From DASYAE01 sp036501535 (GTDB taxonomy: Bacteria > Actinomycetota > Actinomycetes > Streptomycetales > Catenulisporaceae): 7,426 bases of DNA. How positions within the stretch are numbered: the first letter of the stretch is position 1; every line of letters begins with the position of its first letter. Positions 1-6,788 of this stretch are shown here, in pieces. Below the pieces are notes generated by a model. The model was given only the letters and a program-made list of their open reading frames with translations, did no database searches and was not told the origin of the DNA. A program made the position numbers and the translations under genes. The stretch is from NCBI GenBank assembly GCA_036501535.1, contig DASYAE010000225.1:1-7426 (forward strand), read 5' to 3'.

Positions 1-779
1 GCCAGTCGGCGTAGTGGGTGGGCGCGATGCGGGCGTCGCCCGGGTCCGTGAGGGCGTTGCCGTGCACGACGGCGAACATGCCGGCGGCCTCGTCGGTGAC
101 GACGCTGCGTCCGTCGGGCTTGGCGGCCAGCGTGATTCGGCATGGGCGTGGCCGCGACCTGCCGTGCCTTGAGCGCCTCGTCGAGGGTGCCGGTCATGCG
201 GGTCTCGCCCACCGGGCCGGGCTCGACGACGTTGACCGTGACGCCGAGGGCGCCGACCTCTTGGGCGAGGTAGCGGGCGAACTGGGTCAGCGCGGCCTTC
301 GCGGTGCCCAGCGCGATCATGCCTTCGCGCGGGCGTCGGCTCAGCCCGGTGCCGAGGTAGATGATCCGGCCGCGGCCCTTCCCGGCCATGCCGGGCAGCA
401 CGGCCTTCGTGACCGCGAACGCCGCGCGCATCTCCTCGTCGAGCTTGCCGACGAGCTCGTCCCAGGTCATCTCGCCGAACGGCTTGATGACGTACGGGGT
501 GAGCGCGTTGTGCACGAGCACGTCGACCTCGCCCCACGCCTGACGGACCTGCTCGATCATCTTCTCGACCGCGGCCGGGTCGCGCACGTCGGCCTGCACG
601 GCCATCGCCCGCCCGCCCGCGGCCTCGATCTCGCCCACGACCTGCTCGGCTGCCGCGGCGCTGTGCAGGTAGTTGACCACCACACGCATGCCCCGCCCGG
701 CCAGCAGGCGCGCGGTGGCCGCGCCGATTCCGCTGCTGGCGCCCGTCACCAACGCCACCCTGTCCGTCGCCTCAGTCAT
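1..779 (-). CDS. SDR-family oxidoreductase-like protein, partial at the window edge, probable frameshift near 137
   Basis: The first ~220 residues read as a Rossmann-fold short-chain dehydrogenase. The cofactor motif TGASSGIG lies at residues 12-19, a degenerate HNA at 90-92 stands where NNAG is usual, and PGPV in the C-terminal half follows the family pattern. The ATG at 779 has GGAGG 7 nt upstream and overlaps the TetR stop by ATGA, so the two are probably translated together. By position against FabG-type SDRs, Lys161 is kept, but the catalytic Tyr position is Leu157, the Ser position is Thr144 and the helix-4 Asn position is Glu116. Classical SDR chemistry is therefore doubtful or altered. 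From about position 140 leftward this frame becomes Arg-rich nonsense, while a neighbouring minus frame with good GC3 continues (ITLAAKPDGRSVVTDEA...) to the window edge. One extra T at 136-137 would join the two. The continuing segment does not look like a normal SDR C-terminus, so a fusion or rearranged end is also possible. Substrate unknown. Confidence 0.82.
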   Translation of the reverse strand, partial: MTEATDRVALVTGASSGIGAATARLLAGRGMRVVVNYLHSAAAAEQVVGEIEAAGGRAMAVQADVRDPAAVEKMIEQVRQAWGEVDVLVHNALTPYVIKPFGEMTWDELVGKLDEEMRAAFAVTKAVLPGMAGKGRGRIIYLGTGLSRRPREGMIALGTAKAALTQFARYLAQEVGALGVTVNVVEPGPVGETRMTGTLDEALKARQVAATPMPNHAGRQARRTQRRHRRGRRHVRRRARQRPHGPGRRPHRAHPLRRL

Positions 780-1429
780 GAGAGCACCTCCTGCTCATCG
801 TCGGAACCGTTGCCCGTGCGTCGGATCGCGCCGTAGAGCACGGTGTCGACCGTGGCCCGCAGCAGATCGGCCGCGCTCCAGTCGAGCTCGTGTGGCAGTC
901 GCGAATTGAATAAGGCCTCGACCGCGCCGCGGGTTATCTCGCTCAGCAGCTCGGGCGGCGCCGGAAGCTCGCCCTGCGCGTGTCCCTCCCGGTAGAGCTC
1001 GTGCAGCCGCTGATAGATCACCTCGTCCATGCGCTGCGCCGCGTACTCGCGCAGCGCCGCGTCGCCGCCGCGGCCCGCCGCGAGCTGCGCCGCATTGATC
1101 TGTCCGAGCTCGCTGCACGCCGCCATCAGGAAGCGGTGGACCCGCACGTCGAAAGGCTGCCCCGCCGCGTCCTCGACCGCGGCGTTCACCGTGCGCTCCA
1201 TCGCCGCGAACCGCCGATCCAGCACCGCGGTCAGCAGGCTGCGCCGATCCGGGAAGTGCCGGTAGATCGTCTTCTTGCTCATCCCGAGCGCACGCGCGAG
1301 ATCGTCCATGCTCACCCGCGCCGAGGCCGGCGACAGGTACAGCCGGGCCGCCGCCTCGACGATCACCTCGGCGCGCCTCGCCTCGGGTGAGGAAACTCCG
1401 GGAACTTGAATCGTTTCCATAGTTCCCAT
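776..1429 (-). CDS. TetR/AcrR-family transcriptional regulator
   Basis: A 217-aa protein, normal TetR length. The N-terminal DNA-binding domain is clear: residues ~20-65 contain an alpha1-like segment (EVIVEAAARLYL) and the helix-turn-helix with VSMDDLARALGMSKKTIYRH at about 40-59, followed by FPDRRSLLTAVL. The C-terminal ~140 residues are a helical ligand/dimer domain with no family-specific motif that I recognise. I chose the ATG at 1429 because GGAGG stands 10 nt upstream; a longer reading from TTG at 1456 is possible, but that TTG is part of a TTGACA box and is more likely promoter. The stop overlaps the SDR start by ATGA, so the regulator and the SDR are probably one transcript, and the regulator probably represses its own unit. 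The inducer cannot be told from sequence. Confidence 0.93.
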   Translation of the reverse strand: MGTMETIQVPGVSSPEARRAEVIVEAAARLYLSPASARVSMDDLARALGMSKKTIYRHFPDRRSLLTAVLDRRFAAMERTVNAAVEDAAGQPFDVRVHRFLMAACSELGQINAAQLAAGRGGDAALREYAAQRMDEVIYQRLHELYREGHAQGELPAPPELLSEITRGAVEALFNSRLPHELDWSAADLLRATVDTVLYGAIRRTGNGSDDEQEVLS

Positions 1430-1430
1430 A

Positions 1431-1457
1431 CTTGACCCGCCTCCGCGCGCTGTCAAG
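1431..1457 (-). promoter_or_regulatory. Putative promoter -35 box and TetR operator
   Basis: CTTGAC at 1431-1436 and GTCAAG at 1452-1457 form a perfect 6-bp inverted repeat with a 15-bp spacer, directly in front of the TetR start at 1429. On the minus strand the right arm supplies TTGACA (1456-1451), a consensus -35 box; 17 bp further on is only a weak -10-like AAGTAT. The ribosome site GGAGG lies inside the spacer. An inverted repeat covering a -35 box fits TetR autorepression, but binding is inferred from position only. Confidence 0.5.
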
Positions 1458-1479
1458 GCGGCAGCAGGGAAGCCGGGCC

Positions 1480-3966
1480 TTAGTGGAAGTCGAGCGTCAG
1501 ATAGCAGTAGGCGGCCAGAATCAGGGTGCTCATGACTACGCAGAGCACGATCGTCTCGGCGCGCTGGAGGCCGGCCGCAGTGCGGGTCGCAGCCTCGCCC
1601 GGCACATCAGGAACCGTGCTTTCTGGCGGGCGTCCGCGGTTCCGGCGCAGGGCCGCCACGGCCCGTCCGGCGAGCAGGGCCGCGACCACGGCGGCGATCG
1701 TCCACGCCGGCGCGACGTGGCCGCTCATGCCGTACACGGTGGGGGTCTGCCCCTGGTTGACGATCGCGAGGTCCCAGTTCAGCGTGCCAAGGTAGATCAG
1801 CTGCGGTGCGACGCCGGAGGCGAGCGTCGCGGCGACAAGGGCCGTGGCCATGGCGCCGACCGCGCGCGCCCGCGTGGCCCGGCGGGTGACGATGAGGCCG
1901 GTTGCCGCCGCGCAGCACGCGATCACCACGTCGACGACGCGGGTGAAGTAGTCCAGCCGGACCGCGAGGGCTTCAGGCGGGTGGTCCGTCGCCCGGGGGA
2001 CGATCGCGCAGATCACCGCCGTCACCGCGAGGCTGACCAGGATCGAGGCGGCCAGCCCGGCGACACCGCCGAGCAGGATCGTGCGCGGCGAGGCCGGCCC
2101 GCGCTCGCGCGCCGCGCCCGGCTCGGCGCGGTGGCGCAGCCACGCTCCGACGGCGACGAAGAGGCTTGCGATGCCAACGGTGAGCGCGGCGGCCGGGAAG
2201 TCGTCGTAGGCGCCGAGCGCCGTGTCGTGCACGAACAGCTGCCCGACGGCGGGCCAGTCGCTGATGAACACCCGCTGTCCCGCCTGCGGCCCCAGGTACA
2301 GCTGCAGCTGGAGCGGGATGTCATAGATGAGGTCCACGGCGAACATGGCCGGGATGAGCGCGAGCGATCCGACCAGCGCGAGGGCGGCGAAACGCGGCCG
2401 GTAGCCGGTGCGGGCGGGCGGCTGCCATGCGTCGGCTCCCGCGTCCGCCCAGCGGCAGGCCGCAGCCGCGATCAGTAGCACCAGGACCGCGGCGAGCCCG
2501 AGGTCGGCGAGGGCGTCGAGCGGGTCCGCGCCGTTGATCCCCCACGTCCCGGCAAACGCGGCGGTGATGCCGAAGAACTGGCCGGCGAGGAAGCCCGCGG
2601 TGACGAGGGCGGCTGTCGCCGCGGTGGGCCGGGGCCGGTACTGCCGGGGGTGGCAGCGCTCGCCGTGCTTCGAGCGCCACGCGACCGCACATATCAGGGT
2701 GCTGAAAATGGCGGCGCCGAGCAGGGCGCCGGGGCCGTAGACGGCGAGCAGGAAGTACAGCGGCTGGGCGCCCGTCGGCGAGACCAGCGGCATCCTCAGC
2801 GCGATCAGCGCCGCGAAGATGAGCGGGGTGAAGTCGCTGATGAGCAGGCCGACGCCGACTCCCGCGGCGGCCAGCGCCGCCGCGTCGGCCCGGAACAGGC
2901 GCCAGGGCTCGCGCACCGTGTCGGCCCGGTCGCGAGCGCTCGGGTGGTACCCCAACCGCCGGTACCAGGCCCGTCTGTCCGCGGGGCTGGCCAGGAGGGT
3001 GAGGGCGGGCAGCGCCCGGGCGGTGTATGAGGATGCTGCTGTGGCGTCGGCGTGCAGCTCCCGGGTCCGCAGCACCGCGCGGGCGCTCTGCTGGGCGAGC
3101 ACGATGAGCAGGACCACGGTCACCAGCGGGCCGATGCCCGGCCACGCGGCGGTGGTGCCGGAGGTGATGACGGCGAACAGGTACCCGGCCGAGATCAGGA
3201 CGACGAAACAGCGCCAAGCGGCCAGCGTCACGTAGGTCGCCCGGTTGTCGGCGTTGCGCAGGTGCGCCATCTCGTGCCGCGCGGTGTCCTCGAACAGGTC
3301 GCGCAGATCGCGCGCCTCCGGGCCGTCGTGCGTGAAGGCTCTGACGACGCCGAGGCTGAGGCGGATGCGGCCGCGCCGCCGGGTGCCGAAGGCCTGCGCG
3401 CCGGTGCCCTGGTCGCGCTCGTCGACGTAGAAGACGGTCCGGCCCGGCCGGAAGCCGTGCTTCCCGCTCATGCCCGCCTCTGCTGCCAGCTCCCCGAGCC
3501 TGCGCAGGTGATCCGGATACCTGGCGGGATCGAGCGGGACGAGGCGGCCGCGGTGGCCGGGATCGCCGACGTTCGTCAGCCACCAGGGCGTGGCGAGGTA
3601 CACCGCCGCCGTCAACGCGCAGAGCAGGCAGATCCCGGCCAGTGACCAGAGCGTCATGGGACCGGCGACCTCGACCATGCAGGCGAGCAGCCGGTTGCGG
3701 TTCGTGGCCGGTCCGAGACCTGTCACGCCGAGCCGGGCGAACGCGTTGCGCTGCGGGCCGATCGGGACGTCGGCGATGCACCCGTTGACCGCGCTCTGCT
3801 GTGTCGGATGCGCGACGAGCCAGAAGTAGGCGAACAGCGAGGCCGTCGAAGCCACGAGGACGAGCACGAGCCCGGCGAAGCGGATCGTGGTGCCCGCGGG
3901 GGCCTGCGCCGCCGGCTCGTCGCGGGCCTCGTGGGAGGCCGTCCTCCTGGCTGTCAGCGTGCTCAT
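1480..3966 (-). CDS. Polytopic membrane M48-type zinc metallopeptidase, 828 aa
   Basis: The N-terminal third is an M48 (HtpX/Ste24-like) peptidase. It has two membrane segments (about 29-50 and 104-126) and a cytosolic-looking stretch with QAFGTRRRGRIRLSLGVVRAF near 191-211. The zinc-binding HEMAH is at 231-235, followed by two more membrane helices (~252-270, 278-296) and the third-ligand motif ELHAD with Glu303 and Asp307. All expected catalytic residues are present. Residues ~360-828 add roughly ten or more hydrophobic segments, including one at the extreme C-terminus (~803-823). Typical M48 membrane peptidases are near 300 aa, so this large membrane domain is an extension of unknown role. 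The start ATG overlaps the stop of the upstream 186-aa gene (ATGA) with only a weak GAAGAAG-like ribosome site, which favours coupled translation. It probably cleaves membrane or envelope proteins; the anchored protein encoded two genes upstream is a candidate partner, by context only. Confidence 0.85.
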   Translation of the reverse strand: MSTLTARRTASHEARDEPAAQAPAGTTIRFAGLVLVLVASTASLFAYFWLVAHPTQQSAVNGCIADVPIGPQRNAFARLGVTGLGPATNRNRLLACMVEVAGPMTLWSLAGICLLCALTAAVYLATPWWLTNVGDPGHRGRLVPLDPARYPDHLRRLGELAAEAGMSGKHGFRPGRTVFYVDERDQGTGAQAFGTRRRGRIRLSLGVVRAFTHDGPEARDLRDLFEDTARHEMAHLRNADNRATYVTLAAWRCFVVLISAGYLFAVITSGTTAAWPGIGPLVTVVLLIVLAQQSARAVLRTRELHADATAASSYTARALPALTLLASPADRRAWYRRLGYHPSARDRADTVREPWRLFRADAAALAAAGVGVGLLISDFTPLIFAALIALRMPLVSPTGAQPLYFLLAVYGPGALLGAAIFSTLICAVAWRSKHGERCHPRQYRPRPTAATAALVTAGFLAGQFFGITAAFAGTWGINGADPLDALADLGLAAVLVLLIAAAACRWADAGADAWQPPARTGYRPRFAALALVGSLALIPAMFAVDLIYDIPLQLQLYLGPQAGQRVFISDWPAVGQLFVHDTALGAYDDFPAAALTVGIASLFVAVGAWLRHRAEPGAARERGPASPRTILLGGVAGLAASILVSLAVTAVICAIVPRATDHPPEALAVRLDYFTRVVDVVIACCAAATGLIVTRRATRARAVGAMATALVAATLASGVAPQLIYLGTLNWDLAIVNQGQTPTVYGMSGHVAPAWTIAAVVAALLAGRAVAALRRNRGRPPESTVPDVPGEAATRTAAGLQRAETIVLCVVMSTLILAAYCYLTLDFH

Positions 3967-4523
3967 GGGGCTTCTTCGGACGCCGGCGCGGGCGGGCCGG
4001 GCTCCCGCGCCGGGCGGCCGGAGACGGTGATCTCGACGCGCAGGCAGAGCTCCTTGACCCGGTCGGTCGGCAGTCCGAGCTCGGTGCTCAGGGCCGTGAC
4101 GAGCTGGGCGGCCGTCTTGCCCGCCTCGGTCGTGGCCGGCACCGGTTCCTGCACGGTCCCGGGTCCGCCTAGCGACTTGCGGCGCGACCTTCTCGTTCCG
4201 CGCTTCCTGTGGTCGTGCAGGCGTTTCCGCAGCGCGTCGACCGCCTCGCAGAGTTCGTGGGTGAGCGCGCCGGTGATCGCGGCCACGACGATCGGGGCGA
4301 TCGGGCTGAGGACGGCCTCGAAGCCCGAACCGCCCGGACTGTCGCGCCGGGCGGGCCTCAGCGCTTCGTCCGGATCGTCGAGGTATGCCTTGAGGAGGGC
4401 GTCGAAGTAGGGCAGCTCGCCGGGTGCGACCTCACGGACGACCGCATAGGCCAGCGCTCGCACGGTGCGGTCCGACAGGTCCTGTGCGGCCTGTGGTGAT
4501 CCGGCTTCTGAAGGTTTCGGCAC
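3963..4523 (-). CDS. Conserved-looking hypothetical protein, 186 aa
   Basis: I do not recognise this protein. The GTG start at 4523 has GGAGG 7 nt upstream. Visible parts are: a helical N-terminal region (residues ~15-56, LSDRTVRALAYAVVREVAPG then ELPYFDALLKAYLDDPDEAL); a hydrophobic stretch (~69-88, EAVLSPIAPIVVAAITGALT) that could be one membrane or amphipathic helix; a strongly basic patch (~99-117, many Arg/Lys); a linker; a second helical unit (~137-167, TAAQLVTALSTELGLPTDRV...); and a Pro/Glu-rich tail. There is no signal peptide. It sits between the anchored sensor-like gene (31 bp away) and the protease gene (4-bp overlap), so it is probably made with the protease and may act with it at the cytosolic face of the membrane. 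That role is inference from gene order. Confidence 0.78.
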   Translation of the reverse strand: MPKPSEAGSPQAAQDLSDRTVRALAYAVVREVAPGELPYFDALLKAYLDDPDEALRPARRDSPGGSGFEAVLSPIAPIVVAAITGALTHELCEAVDALRKRLHDHRKRGTRRSRRKSLGGPGTVQEPVPATTEAGKTAAQLVTALSTELGLPTDRVKELCLRVEITVSGRPAREPGPPAPASEEAP

Positions 4524-4554
4524 GGAGCATCCTCCAGGGGAAGCGGAGCGCGGT

Positions 4555-5439
4555 CTACCAGCGCGCCGTGACGTTCGCGAGGGCGCGGGAGACCACTTCG
4601 GGCGTCAGCGACGTGTCGGGCGGATATGCCACGTTGCTGATGACGATGACCGTGCCGCCGTGGCGCACGCCCACGATCTCGCCGTTGATGACGAAGCCGC
4701 CGAGGGTGAGGACGTCGGCGGTCAGCAGGAGCGCCGAGGTCTGGTCGCCGAAGGGCGGGAACGGCTCGACGGCGAGCGACGCGTCGATGTCGAGGCCCTC
4801 GATGGCGAACTGCATGTCGGAGCAGCTGTTCGCCACCTCGGCGAACTGGGCGATCTGGGCCTGCGCCGCCGGCACGGAGTACTGCAGGAGCGTCTCGGAG
4901 ATGTACGGGCCCAGCGAGCTGCTGCTGAACGAGATGTCGGCCTCCGCGTCGGCAGAGCTCTGCAGCTCGTTCAGCGCCGGGCACTGGGCGACGGTGTTCA
5001 CCGGGAGGCTGGTCGCCGTGCTCTGGACGGTGAATCCGCCGCCGGGTATCTGAGCCGCCGTCAGCAGGGCGGCGCGCAGGTCGGCGGACGTCGGCTCGAA
5101 GGTCGGCGACGCGCTGGGGGACGGGGACGCCGGGCCTGTGCCCGGCGGCGACTGAGCCTGCTGAGTCTGCGGTGGCGCGGACGCCGACGGGCCGGCCGAC
5201 GACGGCATGCCGCTCGGGCCCGGCGAGGTCGAGGGGTGTGCGGGAGCGGGGGACGAGCCGGCCGGATGGGAGGGCTTCACACTCGGCTCGGTGAGGATGG
5301 AGGACGCCACGGCCGAGGGCCCGGTGAGAACGGCCGATACCGGCGCGGAGCCGCGGGCCAGGGACACCGCGACGACGGCCGCGGCGATCAGCGCGACGAT
5401 GAGCCCGGTCACACCGGTCGAGCGCAGGAAGTGCGTCAC
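4555..5439 (-). CDS. Membrane-anchored extracytoplasmic protein with a PknH-sensor-like domain
   Basis: A 294-aa protein. Residues 10-28 are an uncleaved-looking signal anchor (VTGLIVALIAAAVVAVSLA) after a short Arg-containing N-terminus; there is no lipobox Cys. Residues ~40-115 are a Pro/Ser/Thr/Ala-rich stalk typical of actinobacterial cell-wall-spanning linkers. Residues ~118-294 form a globular domain with two Cys (153 in AQCPAL, 206 in NSCSDM) that could form a disulphide outside the cell, and a C-terminal part ending ...VVSRALANVTARW. Layout and motifs resemble the PknH-type extracellular sensor domain of actinobacteria, here without a kinase; this family call is from memory of the pattern and is moderate. 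The start is GTG at 5439 with GGAGG 7 nt upstream; the ATG at 5441 is in a frame closed at once by TGA. It is first in the run leading to the membrane protease, so it could present a signal to the protease or be its substrate. Confidence 0.82.
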   Translation of the reverse strand: MTHFLRSTGVTGLIVALIAAAVVAVSLARGSAPVSAVLTGPSAVASSILTEPSVKPSHPAGSSPAPAHPSTSPGPSGMPSSAGPSASAPPQTQQAQSPPGTGPASPSPSASPTFEPTSADLRAALLTAAQIPGGGFTVQSTATSLPVNTVAQCPALNELQSSADAEADISFSSSSLGPYISETLLQYSVPAAQAQIAQFAEVANSCSDMQFAIEGLDIDASLAVEPFPPFGDQTSALLLTADVLTLGGFVINGEIVGVRHGGTVIVISNVAYPPDTSLTPEVVSRALANVTARW

Positions 5440-5875
5440 ATCGAGACCTCCCGGGACGGGCGCGGATTGTCGAGAGGGACGAGAAAGGCGGATTGCCGCG
5501 CACCGCGCCCGATGGATTCAGGGCGCTCCCCGAGAAAACGAGCGCAGAACGAGCGCAGAACGAGCGCAGAACGAGCGCAGTGCAAGCGGAGTACGGGCGG
5601 TTAATTTCTTTATCGGCGACTGTCTATGCGCATCCTGGAGCGTGTGGGAAGCGTACTCGCCGCGGACGAATCCACAGGTGGGGCACGCTTCTGAAGGTCC
5701 TGATCCACTTGTCGCAACCATAGCGGCGGCGCGGGGCCCGAGTACCCGTCGAAACCGAATTGAGACAACCCGGGCAGCGCCGATCCCGGAAGGCGGAGTG
5801 GTCGCGAATTATCACGCGTCACACGAGTATTCGGAAAAGCGCACGCGTTGCAGGAAGCGGGCCGCTATATGCCGC
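5440..5875. other. Non-coding intergenic region between HAD and anchored-protein genes
   Basis: About 436 bp with no convincing gene: small frames here have poor third-position GC, unlike all neighbours. It should hold the promoter of the minus-strand run starting at 5439, but I find no clear -35/-10 pair. Contents that stand out are the 11-bp tandem repeat at 5537-5580, an AT-richer patch at about 5600-5613, a 7-bp inverted repeat (GAAGCGT at 5648-5654, ACGCTTC at 5685-5691) and two ACGCGT sites near 5816 and 5844. No hairpin followed by a T-run is convincing as a terminator for the HAD gene. Confidence 0.6.
5537..5580. repeat. Four perfect tandem copies of AACGAGCGCAG (11 bp)
   Basis: Copies lie at 5537-5547, 5548-5558, 5559-5569 and 5570-5580, followed by a decayed fifth copy (7 of 11 bases) at 5581-5591. 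The array begins 98 bp upstream of the GTG start of the anchored-protein gene. An 11-bp period is close to one DNA helix turn, so the copies face the same side, as arrayed binding sites for a regulator would. Plain slippage of a short repeat is the alternative. Confidence 0.9.
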
Positions 5876-6586
5876 TCATGCGGCCGAGCGCTCGGCCACG
5901 AGCTTTCGCGGGCTCGAAATATCGCTCAGGTCCGGCAGGACCAGGCGGGCGCCGGCCGCGCGCAATTCGTCCTCGCTGCTGCGGCCGGTCGCCACGCCGA
6001 CCGCCAGCGCGCCGGTGTCGAGCGCACCCTTCACGTCGTGCGGCGTATCGCCGATCACGATGGCGTCTTCCGGCGTGAAGCCGGCCTGGTACTTGGCCCC
6101 GGCCCGCGCGACGGCCAAGCACACCAGGACGGCGCGATCGGCGTCGTCGTCGCCGTAGCCGCCGACTTCGAGGTCGAGGATGTCCGTGAGCTCGAGGGCT
6201 TCCAGCTTCGTCACGGCGATGGCCGGGCTGTTGCCGGTGACCACCGTCTGCAGCGCGCCGTCCGCCGCGAACGCCTTGAGCGCTTCAGCCGCCCCAGGCA
6301 GCACCTGGCCGGAATCGCGCATCTCGTCGCGCAGCGCATGCGCGGCATCCGCGAGCGCTGCGACGAAGTGCTCGAAGGTCACGCCCGACGCGGCTGCGCC
6401 GTTGAGTGCCAGCGTGTCCGCGACGATCGCCCGGTCGGTCCGGCCCGCCATGTCCGCGACGACGGCGAGCGGACGTCCGACGGCCTGCTCGAAGGCGAGC
6501 GCGTAGATCCGTTGGCTGACGCCCGGAAGACGGATCAGCGTGTGGTCGATGTCCCAGAGCACGAGCGGGCGGCGCGGTGTCGGCAT
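5876..6586 (-). CDS. HAD-superfamily phosphatase (phosphoglycolate phosphatase-like)
   Basis: 236 aa, normal for HAD subfamily I. Motif I is LWDIDHTLI with nucleophile Asp12, acid/base Asp14 and Thr16; motif II is VVTGNS with Thr117; motif III Lys is probably Lys127 in VTKLEAL; motif IV is IVIGDTPHDV with Asp180 and Asp184. A helical cap lies between motifs I and II (~20-95). All catalytic residues are present, so it should be an active small-molecule phosphohydrolase of the Gph/PGP type; the substrate cannot be assigned. I chose the ATG at 6586 because the fold starts right after it; the frame is open further upstream to 6898 but that part has no domain character and lies opposite the ABC gene. 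The ribosome site before 6586 is poor. It is transcribed divergently from the ABC ATPase gene. Confidence 0.88.
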   Translation of the reverse strand: MPTPRRPLVLWDIDHTLIRLPGVSQRIYALAFEQAVGRPLAVVADMAGRTDRAIVADTLALNGAAASGVTFEHFVAALADAAHALRDEMRDSGQVLPGAAEALKAFAADGALQTVVTGNSPAIAVTKLEALELTDILDLEVGGYGDDDADRAVLVCLAVARAGAKYQAGFTPEDAIVIGDTPHDVKGALDTGALAVGVATGRSSEDELRAAGARLVLPDLSDISSPRKLVAERSAA

Positions 6587-6788
6587 AAGAAGATCGTCGC
6601 ACGATCGGGTGAACACGCCGCGGACCGGCGGCCAAAATGGATTGCGTCCGGTCCCCGCGCCGGGCAGGATGTCACGTTCCCCTCCCGCCGCGACCGACGC
6701 CCGCGCTGCTCTGTTCCTCCCTGCTTCAGCCGCCGGCGCCCGGCGCGCCGCGCCGTCCTCCGGACCGTTCGACAGGAAGCTGACCGCC
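6587..6788. promoter_or_regulatory. Divergent intergenic region, HAD gene and ABC ATPase gene
   Basis: About 200 bp separate the two divergent starts, so promoters in both directions must lie here. On the plus strand AGGAAG at 6774-6779 is the ribosome site for the ABC gene, 9 nt before its ATG at 6789. An AT-richer spot near 6632-6644 (gccaaaatggatt) is the likeliest promoter core, but I cannot assign -35 and -10 boxes with confidence. Confidence 0.4.
6592..6606. promoter_or_regulatory. Inverted repeat before the HAD start
   Basis: GATCGT-CGC-ACGATC is a perfect 6-bp inverted repeat with a 3-bp centre, 5 bp upstream of the HAD ATG at 6586. It lies where a ribosome site would be expected. 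It may be an operator or a small 5'-leader hairpin limiting translation. No regulator can be named. Confidence 0.4.

Noticed and set aside
18..836. Plus-strand 272-codon frame at the left end
   Set aside because: Antisense shadow of the SDR gene, whose minus frame has the TGASSGIG motif and a proper ribosome site.
1432..2478. Long plus-strand frame opposite the protease gene
   Set aside because: Arg/Gly/Asp-rich low-complexity product, antisense to a protein with clear M48 motifs and membrane segments.
2321..3781. 486-codon minus frame inside the protease gene
   Set aside because: Pro/Arg-rich out-of-frame reading; the other minus frame has HEMAH, ELHAD and membrane helices.
4358..5503. 381-codon minus frame over the anchored-protein gene
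   Set aside because: Arg-rich product without domains and spanning the intergenic gap between two well-supported genes.
5630..5700. Possible tRNA-like sequence on the minus strand (ACGCTCC end with inverted arms)
   Set aside because: No TTC-containing T-loop in the right place and no cloverleaf could be built; the arms explain only a 7-bp inverted repeat.
5518..5721. Small minus frame with CPTCGF-like residues, possible zinc-ribbon or gene remnant
   Set aside because: Only one CxxC, poor third-position GC and it runs through the tandem repeat; not supported as a gene.
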